Below, piece after piece: positions 8,010-15,803 of a DNA stretch of 64,000 nucleotides. Source of the stretch: JANPPS01 sp964242575. Its GTDB lineage: Bacteria; Pseudomonadota; Alphaproteobacteria; Acetobacterales; Acetobacteraceae. The number at the start of each line of letters is the position of its first letter. Position 1 is the first letter of the stretch. The DNA lies in NCBI GenBank assembly GCA_964242575.1, contig CAXTCN010000001.1, positions 62,001-126,000 on the forward strand. Direction: 5' to 3'. The notes beneath the pieces were generated by a model. It was not told the DNA's origin. It saw only the letters and a program-made list of their open reading frames with translations, and searched no databases. The position numbers and the translations under genes are program-made.

Positions 8010-9221
8010 ATGAAGCTCCGCAGCGCGCTACTGGCCGCGACCGTCCTGGCCGCTCCTGTAGCTGCCAAGGCCGAAGCGATCAACGGCCTGTACATTGGCG
8101 CCGGCGCCGGCGCCAACTGGATGCATGACGAAAAGATCGACTCCACGATCTTCCCACAACTGACCCCCGCGCAGTTCAACGCGATCCAGCCGGTGCAAAA
8201 GAGCCTCGGCAACCGTCTGCGCCTGGACACTGGCTTCGTCGGCGTCGCCAGCGTCGGCTACGGCTTGGGCAACGGCTTGCGTTTCGAAATTGAGGGCAGC
8301 TACCGCCAGAATAAATTCCGGCGGGCTGGCGTGAGCCGTGACAACACGTTCTTTAACAACGGCCAGTTCGCCACTGCCTTCAGTGCTGGCGGCGACGAGA
8401 TGAAGTACACCGGCATGGTGAACGTGCTGTATGACTTCGATCCGAACGTGCTTGGCCTTGGCTTTTTCCCAGCCGCGATCTCCCCGTATATCGGTGTCGG
8501 TGCTGGTTACTCGTGGGTGCAGCACAAGAACGGCCGCTTTTTCAGCAACAGCGGTGTGCTGCCCGGCGCGCCGAACGGCATCAGTTCGCTGTTCCGCACC
8601 AACGACAGCGACGGCGCTTTCGCCTACCAGGGTATTCTAGGCGTCGCGTTCCCAATCGGCTCCCTGCCGGGCCTGGCGATCACCGCCGAGTACCGGTTCT
8701 TGGGCCTGGCTGGCAAGCGTGAGTACAACTACCAGTACTTCACGGGCCTCCCGAACACGGCGACGCGTGCGAGGGTCAAGTTCAACGACGATTACAACCA
8801 TAGCTTGATGCTCGGCGTGCGTTACGCCTTCAACGCTGCGCCGCCGCCGCCGCCGGCTCCGATTCCGGCGCCTCCGCCGCGTGTTGAGGCGGCCCGCACG
8901 TATCTGGTGTTCTTTGACTGGGACCGTGCGGACCTGACGGACCGTGCGCGCCAGATCATCAACGAGGCGGCGCAGGCGACCACGCGGGTGGCCGTGACGC
9001 GCATCGAGGTGGCGGGCCACACCGACAAGTCGGGCACGCCGCGCTACAACCAGGGCCTGTCGCAGCGTCGTGCGGCCAACGTCGCGGCGGAACTGGTGCG
9101 CCTGGGCGTGCCGCGCAACGCGATCACCACCCAGGCGTTCGGCGAGAGCCAGCCCCTGGTGCAGACTGCCGACGGCGTGCGCGAGCCGCAGAACCGCCGG
9201 GTCGAGATCGTTCTGCGCTAA
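8010..9221 (+). CDS. OmpA-family outer membrane protein, copy 1
   Basis: This 403-residue envelope protein has a clear signal peptide (MKLRSALLAATVLAAPVAAKA). Next is an eight-stranded-type beta-barrel region to about residue 275, beginning GLYIGAGAGANWMHDE. A proline-rich hinge (PPPPPAPIPAPPP) leads to a C-terminal OmpA-like peptidoglycan-binding domain (residues 290-403) with the motif VAGHTDKSGTPRYNQGLSQR. It should tether the outer membrane to peptidoglycan. GAGGAG lies upstream of the ATG. The C-terminal 332 bp are identical to those of the next gene, while the barrel is quite different. A terminator at 9250-9276 separates the two genes. Confidence 0.93.
   Translation: MKLRSALLAATVLAAPVAAKAEAINGLYIGAGAGANWMHDEKIDSTIFPQLTPAQFNAIQPVQKSLGNRLRLDTGFVGVASVGYGLGNGLRFEIEGSYRQNKFRRAGVSRDNTFFNNGQFATAFSAGGDEMKYTGMVNVLYDFDPNVLGLGFFPAAISPYIGVGAGYSWVQHKNGRFFSNSGVLPGAPNGISSLFRTNDSDGAFAYQGILGVAFPIGSLPGLAITAEYRFLGLAGKREYNYQYFTGLPNTATRARVKFNDDYNHSLMLGVRYAFNAAPPPPPAPIPAPPPRVEAARTYLVFFDWDRADLTDRARQIINEAAQATTRVAVTRIEVAGHTDKSGTPRYNQGLSQRRAANVAAELVRLGVPRNAITTQAFGESQPLVQTADGVREPQNRRVEIVLR
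8874..9205 (+). repeat. 332-bp perfect direct repeat, copy A (OmpA C-terminal domain)
   Basis: Bases 8874-9205 are identical, base for base by eye, to 10155-10486. The first mismatches lie at 8873/10154 and 9206/10487. The repeat covers the hinge end and nearly all of the peptidoglycan-binding domain. The flanking barrel sequences have diverged far more, so recent gene conversion or domain copying is the simplest explanation. Confidence 0.97.
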
Positions 9222-9249
9222 GCAGCAGACCGGCTTGGCTACGAAGAAG

Positions 9250-9276
9250 GCCGGCCCTGTTTGGGCCGGCTTTTTT
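9250..9276 (+). terminator. Rho-independent terminator after ompA copy 1
   Basis: An 8-bp perfect stem GCCGGCCC/GGGCCGGC (9250-9257 with 9263-9270) encloses a 5-base loop and is followed by six T residues (9271-9276). It lies 28 bp after the stop of the first OmpA gene, so the second copy needs its own promoter. Confidence 0.88.
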
Positions 9277-9407
9277 CATATGGCAGCCTGGCCACAACCG
9301 AGCCTAAAGTAGCCGCGGGTTTCGGCTTGCACGCTCACCGACCAGGCGTGCAACGTTATAATGCGGACGCGCGGGGCCACGCGTCGGCACCCAAGGAGAG
9401 TTCTAGG

Positions 9408-10502
9408 ATGACACGTCACCTGTCGTTTGCCGCCACGCTGCTTGCTTCCTCTTTGCTTACTAATGGCAAAGCGCAGGCGCAGCCGGTGACCGGCCTCTAC
9501 ATCGGCGGCGCAGGCGGGGCTAACTTCCTGCAGAAGGAGGAAATCAGGAACGTTCGCGCGTTCGGCGTCGTCATTCCATCTGATGAGCGCGTGGGCTTCG
9601 ACTCAGGTGTTGTGGGGCTTGGCAGCGTCGGCTACGGTTTTGGCAACGGCTTGCGCGTCGAGTTGGAGGGCAGTTACCGCAATAACCGGTTTGGCGCGAT
9701 CCGCGATCCGTCCCTCGCATCGTTTGGCGGGCGGGAACAGAAGTATGGCCCGATGGTCAACTTGCTGTTCGACCTCGATATTGGCAGTCCTTACGTGTTC
9801 CCCTACATCGGGGGCGGTGCCGGATACGCGTGGGTTTCTCAAAAGGCGAGCGCAACCAGCACTTTCGGCGCTCGCAGCGTGATCGATGGCACGGACAACA
9901 GTTTTGCCTACCAGGCGATGGCCGGCCTCTCCTTTCCAATCCCGCCTGTCATCGGTTTGTCCCTGACTGCCGAGTACCGCTTCTACGCTCTCGCGGGGGA
10001 TCGAGATTTCACCGTGACCACTACGGGCGTCGGCCAGCCATTCGGCAGTCGGCTGCGCACCACGGATAACTTCAACCACAGCCTGCTGCTCGGCCTGCGC
10101 TATGCTTTCAACACCGTGCCGCCGCCTGCCCCGGTGGTGGAGGCTCCGCCTGCGCCGCCGCGTGTTGAGGCGGCCCGCACGTATCTGGTGTTCTTTGACT
10201 GGGACCGTGCGGACCTGACGGACCGTGCGCGCCAGATCATCAACGAGGCGGCGCAGGCGACCACGCGGGTGGCCGTGACGCGCATCGAGGTGGCGGGCCA
10301 CACCGACAAGTCGGGCACGCCGCGCTACAACCAGGGCCTGTCGCAGCGTCGTGCGGCCAACGTCGCGGCGGAACTGGTGCGCCTGGGCGTGCCGCGCAAC
10401 GCGATCACCACCCAGGCGTTCGGCGAGAGCCAGCCCCTGGTGCAGACTGCCGACGGCGTGCGCGAGCCGCAGAACCGCCGGGTCGAAATTATCCTGAAGT
10501 AG
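9408..10502 (+). CDS. OmpA-family outer membrane protein, copy 2
   Basis: This 364-residue protein has the same layout as its neighbour: a signal peptide (LSFAATLLASSLLTNGKAQA), a beta-barrel starting GLYIGGAGGANFLQKEE, a short Pro/Ala hinge (PPPAPVVEAPPAPP), and a peptidoglycan-binding OmpA domain. The ATG at 9408 is preceded by AAGGAGAG; an in-frame codon at 9261 would fall in the upstream terminator and is not used. The barrel is shorter and differs strongly from copy 1, whereas the last 110 residues are the same except for the end (VEIILK instead of VEIVLR). The paralogues probably differ in surface loops or partner binding while keeping one cell-wall anchor. Confidence 0.92.
   Translation: MTRHLSFAATLLASSLLTNGKAQAQPVTGLYIGGAGGANFLQKEEIRNVRAFGVVIPSDERVGFDSGVVGLGSVGYGFGNGLRVELEGSYRNNRFGAIRDPSLASFGGREQKYGPMVNLLFDLDIGSPYVFPYIGGGAGYAWVSQKASATSTFGARSVIDGTDNSFAYQAMAGLSFPIPPVIGLSLTAEYRFYALAGDRDFTVTTTGVGQPFGSRLRTTDNFNHSLLLGLRYAFNTVPPPAPVVEAPPAPPRVEAARTYLVFFDWDRADLTDRARQIINEAAQATTRVAVTRIEVAGHTDKSGTPRYNQGLSQRRAANVAAELVRLGVPRNAITTQAFGESQPLVQTADGVREPQNRRVEIILK
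10155..10486 (+). repeat. 332-bp perfect direct repeat, copy B (OmpA C-terminal domain)
   Basis: This is the second copy of the sequence at 8874-9205, offset by 1281 bp in the same orientation. Two such copies are a substrate for recombination: deletion between them would yield one hybrid OmpA gene and lose 1281 bp. Confidence 0.97.
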
Positions 10503-10505
10503 CTG

Positions 10506-10527
10506 GAGGGTCCCGGCTGGGACCCTC
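10506..10527. terminator. Hairpin after ompA copy 2, possible terminator
   Basis: A perfect 9-bp stem (GAGGGTCCC at 10506-10514 with GGGACCCTC at 10519-10527) and a GGCT loop lie three bases after the stop codon. There is no T tract on the plus strand. It may act as a weak or bidirectional terminator between the convergent genes. Confidence 0.55.
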
Positions 10528-10540
10528 TAGGCCAATGTGT

Positions 10541-11047
10541 TCAGGACCGCTTGCGGCTGCGATTCGTGGTGGCCGAGGCGGTTGTCTGTTCAGGCGCGCT
10601 GCCGCAGCTTGTGAAGGCGATAGGCTGGGCCACTGACCGGGCAGCCGCGTAGTCCTGCAGCTCACCCGTGCCCCGCAGCGACATAACCTCGTCAAAAATC
10701 GGTAAGTTGTGGTTGCAGAACAATGTTCCTTGCCGCAATCCCGTCTGCGACTGGCTGTTGGCCAATTGCGTCACGTAATCATCCTGCCGGGTGCGCCCCT
10801 GCCGGCCATGCGCGCGGCTGAAATAGTTGCCCAGCGCCTTGTCCGTATTCACCAGTTCCGGGCGGTACTTCAGGACGAACGCGTCATACTTGGCATTGGC
10901 GTTGCAGGTCAGTGCCGTGACCATCAAGCTTGTCTTCAGCCCGGCAATGTCAAAAGCGGCCGTGTCAGTTGGGCGGACACACTGCGCCATCGCCATCTGG
11001 CCGGTCAGCAAACCTGCGGCGAGCAGGGCGGAAAAGCTGATACGCAT
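10541..11047 (-). CDS. Secreted protein of unknown function
   Basis: This 168-residue protein has a signal peptide (MRISFSALLAAGLLTGQMAMA) and a mature part starting QCVRPTDTAAF. Mature cysteines are visible at QCVRP, LTCNAN, LFCNHN and TSCGS, so two disulfides are possible in the periplasm. The start is the ATG at 11047 with GGAG seven bases upstream; an in-frame codon at 11134 would put 29 non-signal residues in front. It converges with the OmpA pair. I do not recognise a family. The C-terminal tail (TTNRSRKRS) is basic. Confidence 0.7.
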   Translation of the reverse strand: MRISFSALLAAGLLTGQMAMAQCVRPTDTAAFDIAGLKTSLMVTALTCNANAKYDAFVLKYRPELVNTDKALGNYFSRAHGRQGRTRQDDYVTQLANSQSQTGLRQGTLFCNHNLPIFDEVMSLRGTGELQDYAAARSVAQPIAFTSCGSAPEQTTASATTNRSRKRS

Positions 11048-11259
11048 AAAAGGTCTCCAGACCACGAGGGAAAGAGCCGGTCGATATTGGTCAACCGAGC
11101 CATGAGGTAAACCGCCTATCATAAGGTAAAGCAATGTTTATCTCCTTCCCGTATCCACTCTGTCCCGCCGTGTGCTGTCTGGGTCATCAACTCGCGTGAC
11201 GTTGCGGTGACGGTGGGGCATGTTAGCCGCAATGCCTCACTGGGAAATGATCGCAACGG

Positions 11260-12708
11260 ATGACGCCGAGCCGCCCCAACCCTTTCGACAGCTACGACCC
11301 TGGCCTGTTTCACTGCGAACTTACTGCCCGGGACGGGGACGGCGGCGCCGCGGCATTGGTCCGCGAGCGCATCGCCGCCATCGGGCTTGACGCCCTGCGT
11401 GCCCGGGCGCGGGCCGCGGAAGGTGACCTGTTCAACCTGGGCATTACGTTCACCGTTTATTCGGACGCCACCGCGATCGACCGCATCCTGCCGTTCGATT
11501 GCGTGCCCCGCATCATATCCCCCCGTGACTGGTCCGTGCTGGAACGGGGCGTGCGGCAGCGGGTCCGGGCGTTGAACCTGTTCCTGGCGGACATCTACAA
11601 TGGCAGGCGCATCGTCCGCGACGGCGTCGTGCCCGGCGAGCTTATCTACAACAACCCGAACTACCGCCCGGAGATGGAGGGCTTTCCCGTCCGTTTCGGC
11701 ACCTATGTCCATATCTGCGGCATCGACATCGTCCGCGACCAGCAGGGTGCGTTCTGCGTGCTGGAAGACAACGCCCGCACTCCGTCTGGCGTGTCATACG
11801 TGGTCGAGAACCGGCACCTCATGTTGCGCGCCTTCCCGGACCTGGTGGCCGGCATGCGCCTCCGCCCGGTGGACGACTACGGCCGGCGCTTGCGCAGCGC
11901 CATGGACGAGATCGCGCCCGAGGGCGTGACGACGCCGCAGGTGGTGCTGCTGTCGCCTGGCATCTACAACTCCGCCTATTTCGAGCACGTGTTCCTGGCG
12001 CGCGAGATGGGCGTGCCGTTGGTCGAGGGCGCGGACCTCACGGTGGAGGACGACCGTGTCTGGATGCGCACCACGGCCGGCCTCAGGCGGGTGCACACCA
12101 TCTACCGCCGCATCGCCGACGACTTCCTGGACCCGTCGGTGTTCCGCGCCGACAGCCTGCTGGGCGTCAGCGGCCTGATCGGCGCATGGCGGCGCGGTCA
12201 CGTGACCCTCGCCAACGCGGTCGGCACCGGCGTCGCCGACGACAAGGCGGTGTATGCCTACATGCCACGCATCATAAAATACTACCTGGATGAGGACGCC
12301 ATCCTGCCGAACGTGCAAACCCACATCTGCGGCGAGGCGGAGGGCCTGGCCTACACGCTCGAACACCTGCATGAGCTGGTCACGAAACCCGTGGGGGAGA
12401 GCGGCGGCTACGGCATCACCGTAGGCCCGCGCGCCAGCCGGTCGGAACTGGACGTCGCCCGCGCCGCGCTGATCGCCACCCCGGCCAACTGGATCAGCCA
12501 GCCGGTCATCGGCCTCTCGGTCGCGCCCACCCTCACGGAGGCCGGCCTGCGTCCTCGGCACCTGGACCTGCGCCCGTTCGCCATCACCGGCCGCGACACC
12601 TGGGTCTTGCCGGGCGGCCTCACGCGGGTCGCGCTGCAGGAGGGCAGCCTGATCGTGAACTCGTCCCAAGGCGGTGGATCGAAGGACACCTGGGTGTTGG
12701 CTGAATGA
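11260..12708 (+). CDS. Circularly permuted type 2 ATP-grasp protein
   Basis: This 482-residue cytoplasmic protein belongs to the circularly permuted ATP-grasp family (formerly DUF404/DUF407), whose members are predicted to ligate a carboxylate to an amine using ATP. Visible family segments are GDLFNLGITFTVYSD, NPNYRPEMEGFPV, VLEDNARTPSGVSYVVENR, VHTIYRRIADDFLDP, the glycine-rich KPVGESGGYGITVGP, and ISQPVIGLSVAPT. It overlaps the following alpha-E gene as ATGA, so the two are translationally coupled. In many bacteria the pair is followed by a transglutaminase-like protease gene; none is present here. The substrate is unknown. Confidence 0.88.
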   Translation: MTPSRPNPFDSYDPGLFHCELTARDGDGGAAALVRERIAAIGLDALRARARAAEGDLFNLGITFTVYSDATAIDRILPFDCVPRIISPRDWSVLERGVRQRVRALNLFLADIYNGRRIVRDGVVPGELIYNNPNYRPEMEGFPVRFGTYVHICGIDIVRDQQGAFCVLEDNARTPSGVSYVVENRHLMLRAFPDLVAGMRLRPVDDYGRRLRSAMDEIAPEGVTTPQVVLLSPGIYNSAYFEHVFLAREMGVPLVEGADLTVEDDRVWMRTTAGLRRVHTIYRRIADDFLDPSVFRADSLLGVSGLIGAWRRGHVTLANAVGTGVADDKAVYAYMPRIIKYYLDEDAILPNVQTHICGEAEGLAYTLEHLHELVTKPVGESGGYGITVGPRASRSELDVARAALIATPANWISQPVIGLSVAPTLTEAGLRPRHLDLRPFAITGRDTWVLPGGLTRVALQEGSLIVNSSQGGGSKDTWVLAE

Positions 12709-13790
12709 GGCGTCACGCCACCCCGTTGCTGACGCGGGACGCCGAGGGCCTGTTCTGGATGGCGCGCTACGTTGAGCGGGTCGAGAACCTGGCCCGCCTG
12801 ATCGACGTCACCCAGACATTCGAAAGCCCCGGCCGCGAAGCCGAGGCCTGGTCCGCGCTTATAGCCATCAACGCCGACCAAGCCGGCCTCGATGAGCGTG
12901 GCTTGGCAGTCGACGCCATGAACATAAAGCGGTTCTACCTGCTGGACGTCACAAACCCGAACAGCATCCCCGGCAGCCTGGAGGCCGCCCGCACCAACGC
13001 CCGCAAGCTCCGGCCGCTCATCAGCACGGAGATGTGGATGCAAATGAACGTATTCCACCGCGACGTCATGGCGATTGACCCGGCGGAACTCGATGGCGAC
13101 AACCTGTCCCGCCTTTGCCGCCGCATCAAGGAGGGCGTGCAGGCCCACACCGGCATCACCGAGGGCACGTTCTTCCGCGACCAGGGTTGGCACTTCTATG
13201 AAATAGGCCGCCTGATCGAGCGGGCGGACCAGACGACGCGCCTGCTGGACATCAAGTATCACCTGCTGAGCCCCAGCAGCGCCGAGGAGCGCCGGGTCGT
13301 GGAGCTTACGCAGTGGAACGCAGTGCTGCGGGCCGCCGCGGGCTACCACGCGTTCCGCCGGGTGTCGCAGGCCGGGTTCGTGCCGGCGGACGTTGTGGAG
13401 TTCCTGCTGCGCGACACCGAGTTCGCTCGCAGCGTCGCGCTGTGCATCGCGCAGATGGAGTGGCACCTCAATGCGCTGCGGTCCCGCTACGGCCTGCGGG
13501 ACACCGCCGGCGTGCTGGAGCGCATCGGCGAGGTGCGCGCCGGCATGAACGTGCCGGTGGATGAGCTGCTGCCCTATGGTCTGCATGACTTCCTGGACCG
13601 CCTGCAACGCGACTTGCACGGCACGGGCGACCTGATCGGCACCGCCTTTTTCCGGGATTGGCGCCCGCTAAAGAAGCCGTCCGCGCAAACCACCGAGGAC
13701 ATGACCCAGTCCAGGGAGGCCATGACGCAGACCATGGGCGGCATGACCCAGACCGCGAGCGGGCAGACCCAAGTGCAGGGACGCCGGTAG
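12705..13790 (+). CDS. Alpha-E domain protein (DUF403)
   Basis: This 361-residue, mostly helical protein is the regular partner of circularly permuted ATP-grasp enzymes. The family opening is clear: LLTRDAEGLFWMARYVERVENLARLIDV, followed by RLIERADQTTRLLDIKYHLL and FLLRDTEFARSVALCI. The core ends near residue 325. It is followed by a tail with four MTQ units (EDMTQSREAMTQTMGGMTQ and one AMTQ within it) that is not part of the usual domain. The start overlaps the ATP-grasp stop by four bases. The pair is thought to act in peptide or amino-acid ligation, but no product has been shown. The tail could be a low-complexity linker or a local repeat expansion. Confidence 0.87.
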   Translation: MRRHATPLLTRDAEGLFWMARYVERVENLARLIDVTQTFESPGREAEAWSALIAINADQAGLDERGLAVDAMNIKRFYLLDVTNPNSIPGSLEAARTNARKLRPLISTEMWMQMNVFHRDVMAIDPAELDGDNLSRLCRRIKEGVQAHTGITEGTFFRDQGWHFYEIGRLIERADQTTRLLDIKYHLLSPSSAEERRVVELTQWNAVLRAAAGYHAFRRVSQAGFVPADVVEFLLRDTEFARSVALCIAQMEWHLNALRSRYGLRDTAGVLERIGEVRAGMNVPVDELLPYGLHDFLDRLQRDLHGTGDLIGTAFFRDWRPLKKPSAQTTEDMTQSREAMTQTMGGMTQTASGQTQVQGRR

Positions 13791-13793
13791 CGA

Positions 13794-14327
13794 GTGGCCG
13801 CAATGACCGGGGGGCTAAGGGGCGCCGCCGGAGAAGGGGTCCGCGCCGCCTTCGCCGACTGCCCGTTCGGCCGCCTGCTGGTCGGCGTCACCGGCGCCGG
13901 GGTGTGCTACTTGGGTTTCGCGGAGCCGGACGACGCCTTGATGAACGACCTGCGGCAACGCTTCCCGGGCGCGCGGATCGAGCTGGACGACGCGGCGCTC
14001 GCCAGCACGGTCGCCATAGTGCTGGCTTACCTGCATCAGCCCGCCGCCGGCCTCGAACTGCCGCTCGATCTGCGCGGCACGGCGTTCCAGCAACGGGTCT
14101 GGGCCGCCCTGTGCCGCATCCCGCCTGGCGAGACGCGCAGCTACGCCGAGGTCGCCGCCATGATCGGAGCGCCACAGGCGGTTCGCGCCGTCGCGCGTTC
14201 CTGCGCCGCCAATCCGGTTTCCCTCGCCGTCCCGTGCCACCGTGTGGTCGGCAGCAACGGCAGCCTCACCGGCTACCGCTGGGGCGTGCCGCGCAAACAA
14301 GTCCTGCTGGAGCGTGAGCGGGCATAG
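13794..14327 (+). CDS. ogt: Methylated-DNA--protein-cysteine S-methyltransferase
   Basis: This suicide repair enzyme moves the alkyl group from O6-alkylguanine in DNA to its own cysteine. The protein has 177 residues from a GTG at 13794, or 174 from the ATG at 13803; the choice is open because ribosome sites are weak for both. The helix-turn-helix arginine-finger region reads RIPPGETRSYAEVAAMIG. The active site is PCHRVVGSNGSLTGYRWG, with the acceptor Cys encoded at 14235-14237. It lacks the N-terminal Ada regulatory domain, so it should be a stand-alone Ogt. It follows the alpha-E gene by three bases and may be read from the same transcript. Confidence 0.93.
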   Translation: MAAMTGGLRGAAGEGVRAAFADCPFGRLLVGVTGAGVCYLGFAEPDDALMNDLRQRFPGARIELDDAALASTVAIVLAYLHQPAAGLELPLDLRGTAFQQRVWAALCRIPPGETRSYAEVAAMIGAPQAVRAVARSCAANPVSLAVPCHRVVGSNGSLTGYRWGVPRKQVLLERERA

Positions 14328-14344
14328 CTTGAAGGAGAGGTAGG

Positions 14345-15070
14345 ATGATGTGGTTCGGATTGCGGCGCGCCGCGTGCCTGGTTGGGCTGGCGGCGTGCAT
14401 TGGCGCCGCCCAGGCGCAGTCTCCGCTTGGCCCGCCAGGCATACCGGCCGACCGCTTCCCGAAGCCCACCCGGCCGGTCGCCAGCATCATCTCAGACCGC
14501 TGGGCCAGCGAGGACCAGCGCGAACGCGCCGGCGAGGCTGCCAAGGTGATGGACTTCCTGGCCATTCGCCCCGGCATGACGGTGGCTGACATTGGCGCCG
14601 GCTCCGGCTATTACACCGCCCGCTTGTCCCCCCGTGTCGGTCCGACCGGCCGCGTGCTGGCGCAGGACGTGGTGCCAAGCTACCTCGCCGCCCTGAGCCG
14701 CCGCGTGCAACGGGAGGGCTTGGCCAACGTGACCGTCAGCCTGGGCGAACCGCACGACCCGCGCCTGCCGCCCGCGTCGGTGGACCTGGCGCTGCTGGTG
14801 CACATGTATCACGAGATCGAACAGCCGTTCGGCCTGTTGGCGAACCTGCTGCCCGCGTTGCGTCCCGGTGCGCGCGTGGCGATCCTCGACACCATCCGGC
14901 CGACTGAGTACCACGGCACGCCCGCGCCGTTGCTGGACTGCGAACTGGGCGCGGTCGGTTACCGCCGGGTCGCGACGTTGCCGCTGGAGAACGGCGCGGA
15001 GTACCTGGCCGTGTTCGAGCCGCCAGCGCAGCCGCCCCGCCCGGAGGCCATCAGGCCGTGCCAGCCGTAG
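14345..15070 (+). CDS. SAM-dependent methyltransferase with signal peptide
   Basis: This 241-residue protein begins with an apparent signal peptide (LRRAACLVGLAACIGAAQAQ). A class I methyltransferase fold follows, with motif I as VADIGAGSGYYTARLSPRVG and later VLAQDVVPSYL, VSLGEPHDPRLP and ALLVHMYHEIE. GGAGAGGTAGG precedes two adjacent ATG codons at 14345 and 14348. Enzymes of this type are found predicted as exported, which is odd because SAM is cytoplasmic. The gene runs into the convergent livF gene, sharing 20 bp. The substrate is unknown. Confidence 0.82.
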   Translation: MMWFGLRRAACLVGLAACIGAAQAQSPLGPPGIPADRFPKPTRPVASIISDRWASEDQRERAGEAAKVMDFLAIRPGMTVADIGAGSGYYTARLSPRVGPTGRVLAQDVVPSYLAALSRRVQREGLANVTVSLGEPHDPRLPPASVDLALLVHMYHEIEQPFGLLANLLPALRPGARVAILDTIRPTEYHGTPAPLLDCELGAVGYRRVATLPLENGAEYLAVFEPPAQPPRPEAIRPCQP

Positions 15071-15803
15071 CCGCAGCCGCCACGGTCTTGCCGCCTAGAT
15101 AGGCCGCGCGCACGTCCGGATTGCTCCACAGGTCGGCAGGCTTGCCGGACACCAGGAGGTTGCCGGTCTCCAGCACGTAGCCGCGGTCCGCGACCGACAG
15201 CGCCATGTGCGCGTTCTGCTCCACCAGCAGCACCGTCGTGCCCCGGCGACGGATTTCAGCAATAATGCGGAACACCTGCTGCACGACCAGCGGCGCCAGC
15301 CCGAGCGAAGGCTCGTCCAGCAACAGCAGCCGCGGCTTGGCCATCATGCCCCGCGCCACCGCCACCATCTGCAACTGCCCGCCTGACAGGGTCCACCCGA
15401 GCGCGTGCTCCAACGGATGCAGCACCGGGAAAAACTCCAGCATTTCGTCCGCTTCGCGCTCCAGCACGCGCCGGGCCACGCCGCGGCGGTTGCTGCCGCC
15501 CAACAGGATGTTTTCCCGCACCGTAAGCCCCGGGAACACCCGGCGTCCCTCGGGCACGTGGGCGATGCCGAGCCGCACGATGGCCTCCGGCTTCATGCCG
15601 ATCAGCGATTGCCCGTCGAATGTGAGCCGCCCGGACACGTTCGGCACCAGCCCGGAAATAGTCCGGAGCGTCGTGCTTTTGCCCGCGCCGTTGCTGCCCA
15701 GGAGGGTCACGATCTCGCCCTCCTCGACCACCATGTCGAGTTCCTTCAGCACCGGCGCCGCACCGTAACGCGCGACCAGGCCGCCGATCTCAAGCAGCGG
15801 CAT
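15051..15803 (-). CDS. livF: Branched-chain amino-acid ABC transporter ATPase LivF
   Basis: This 250-residue ATPase has a Walker A loop (GSNGAGKST), a Q-loop region, the ABC signature LSGGQLQMVAVARG, and Walker B LLLLDEPSLGLAP with an H-loop nearby (LLVEQNAHMALSVAD). The LGLAP variant after Walker B is characteristic of LivF. It is the last gene of the importer run and overlaps the fused permease-ATPase by 14 bp. It forms the heterodimeric ATPase with the LivG half of that fusion at the inner membrane. Confidence 0.95.
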   Translation of the reverse strand: MPLLEIGGLVARYGAAPVLKELDMVVEEGEIVTLLGSNGAGKSTTLRTISGLVPNVSGRLTFDGQSLIGMKPEAIVRLGIAHVPEGRRVFPGLTVRENILLGGSNRRGVARRVLEREADEMLEFFPVLHPLEHALGWTLSGGQLQMVAVARGMMAKPRLLLLDEPSLGLAPLVVQQVFRIIAEIRRRGTTVLLVEQNAHMALSVADRGYVLETGNLLVSGKPADLWSNPDVRAAYLGGKTVAAAATAGTA

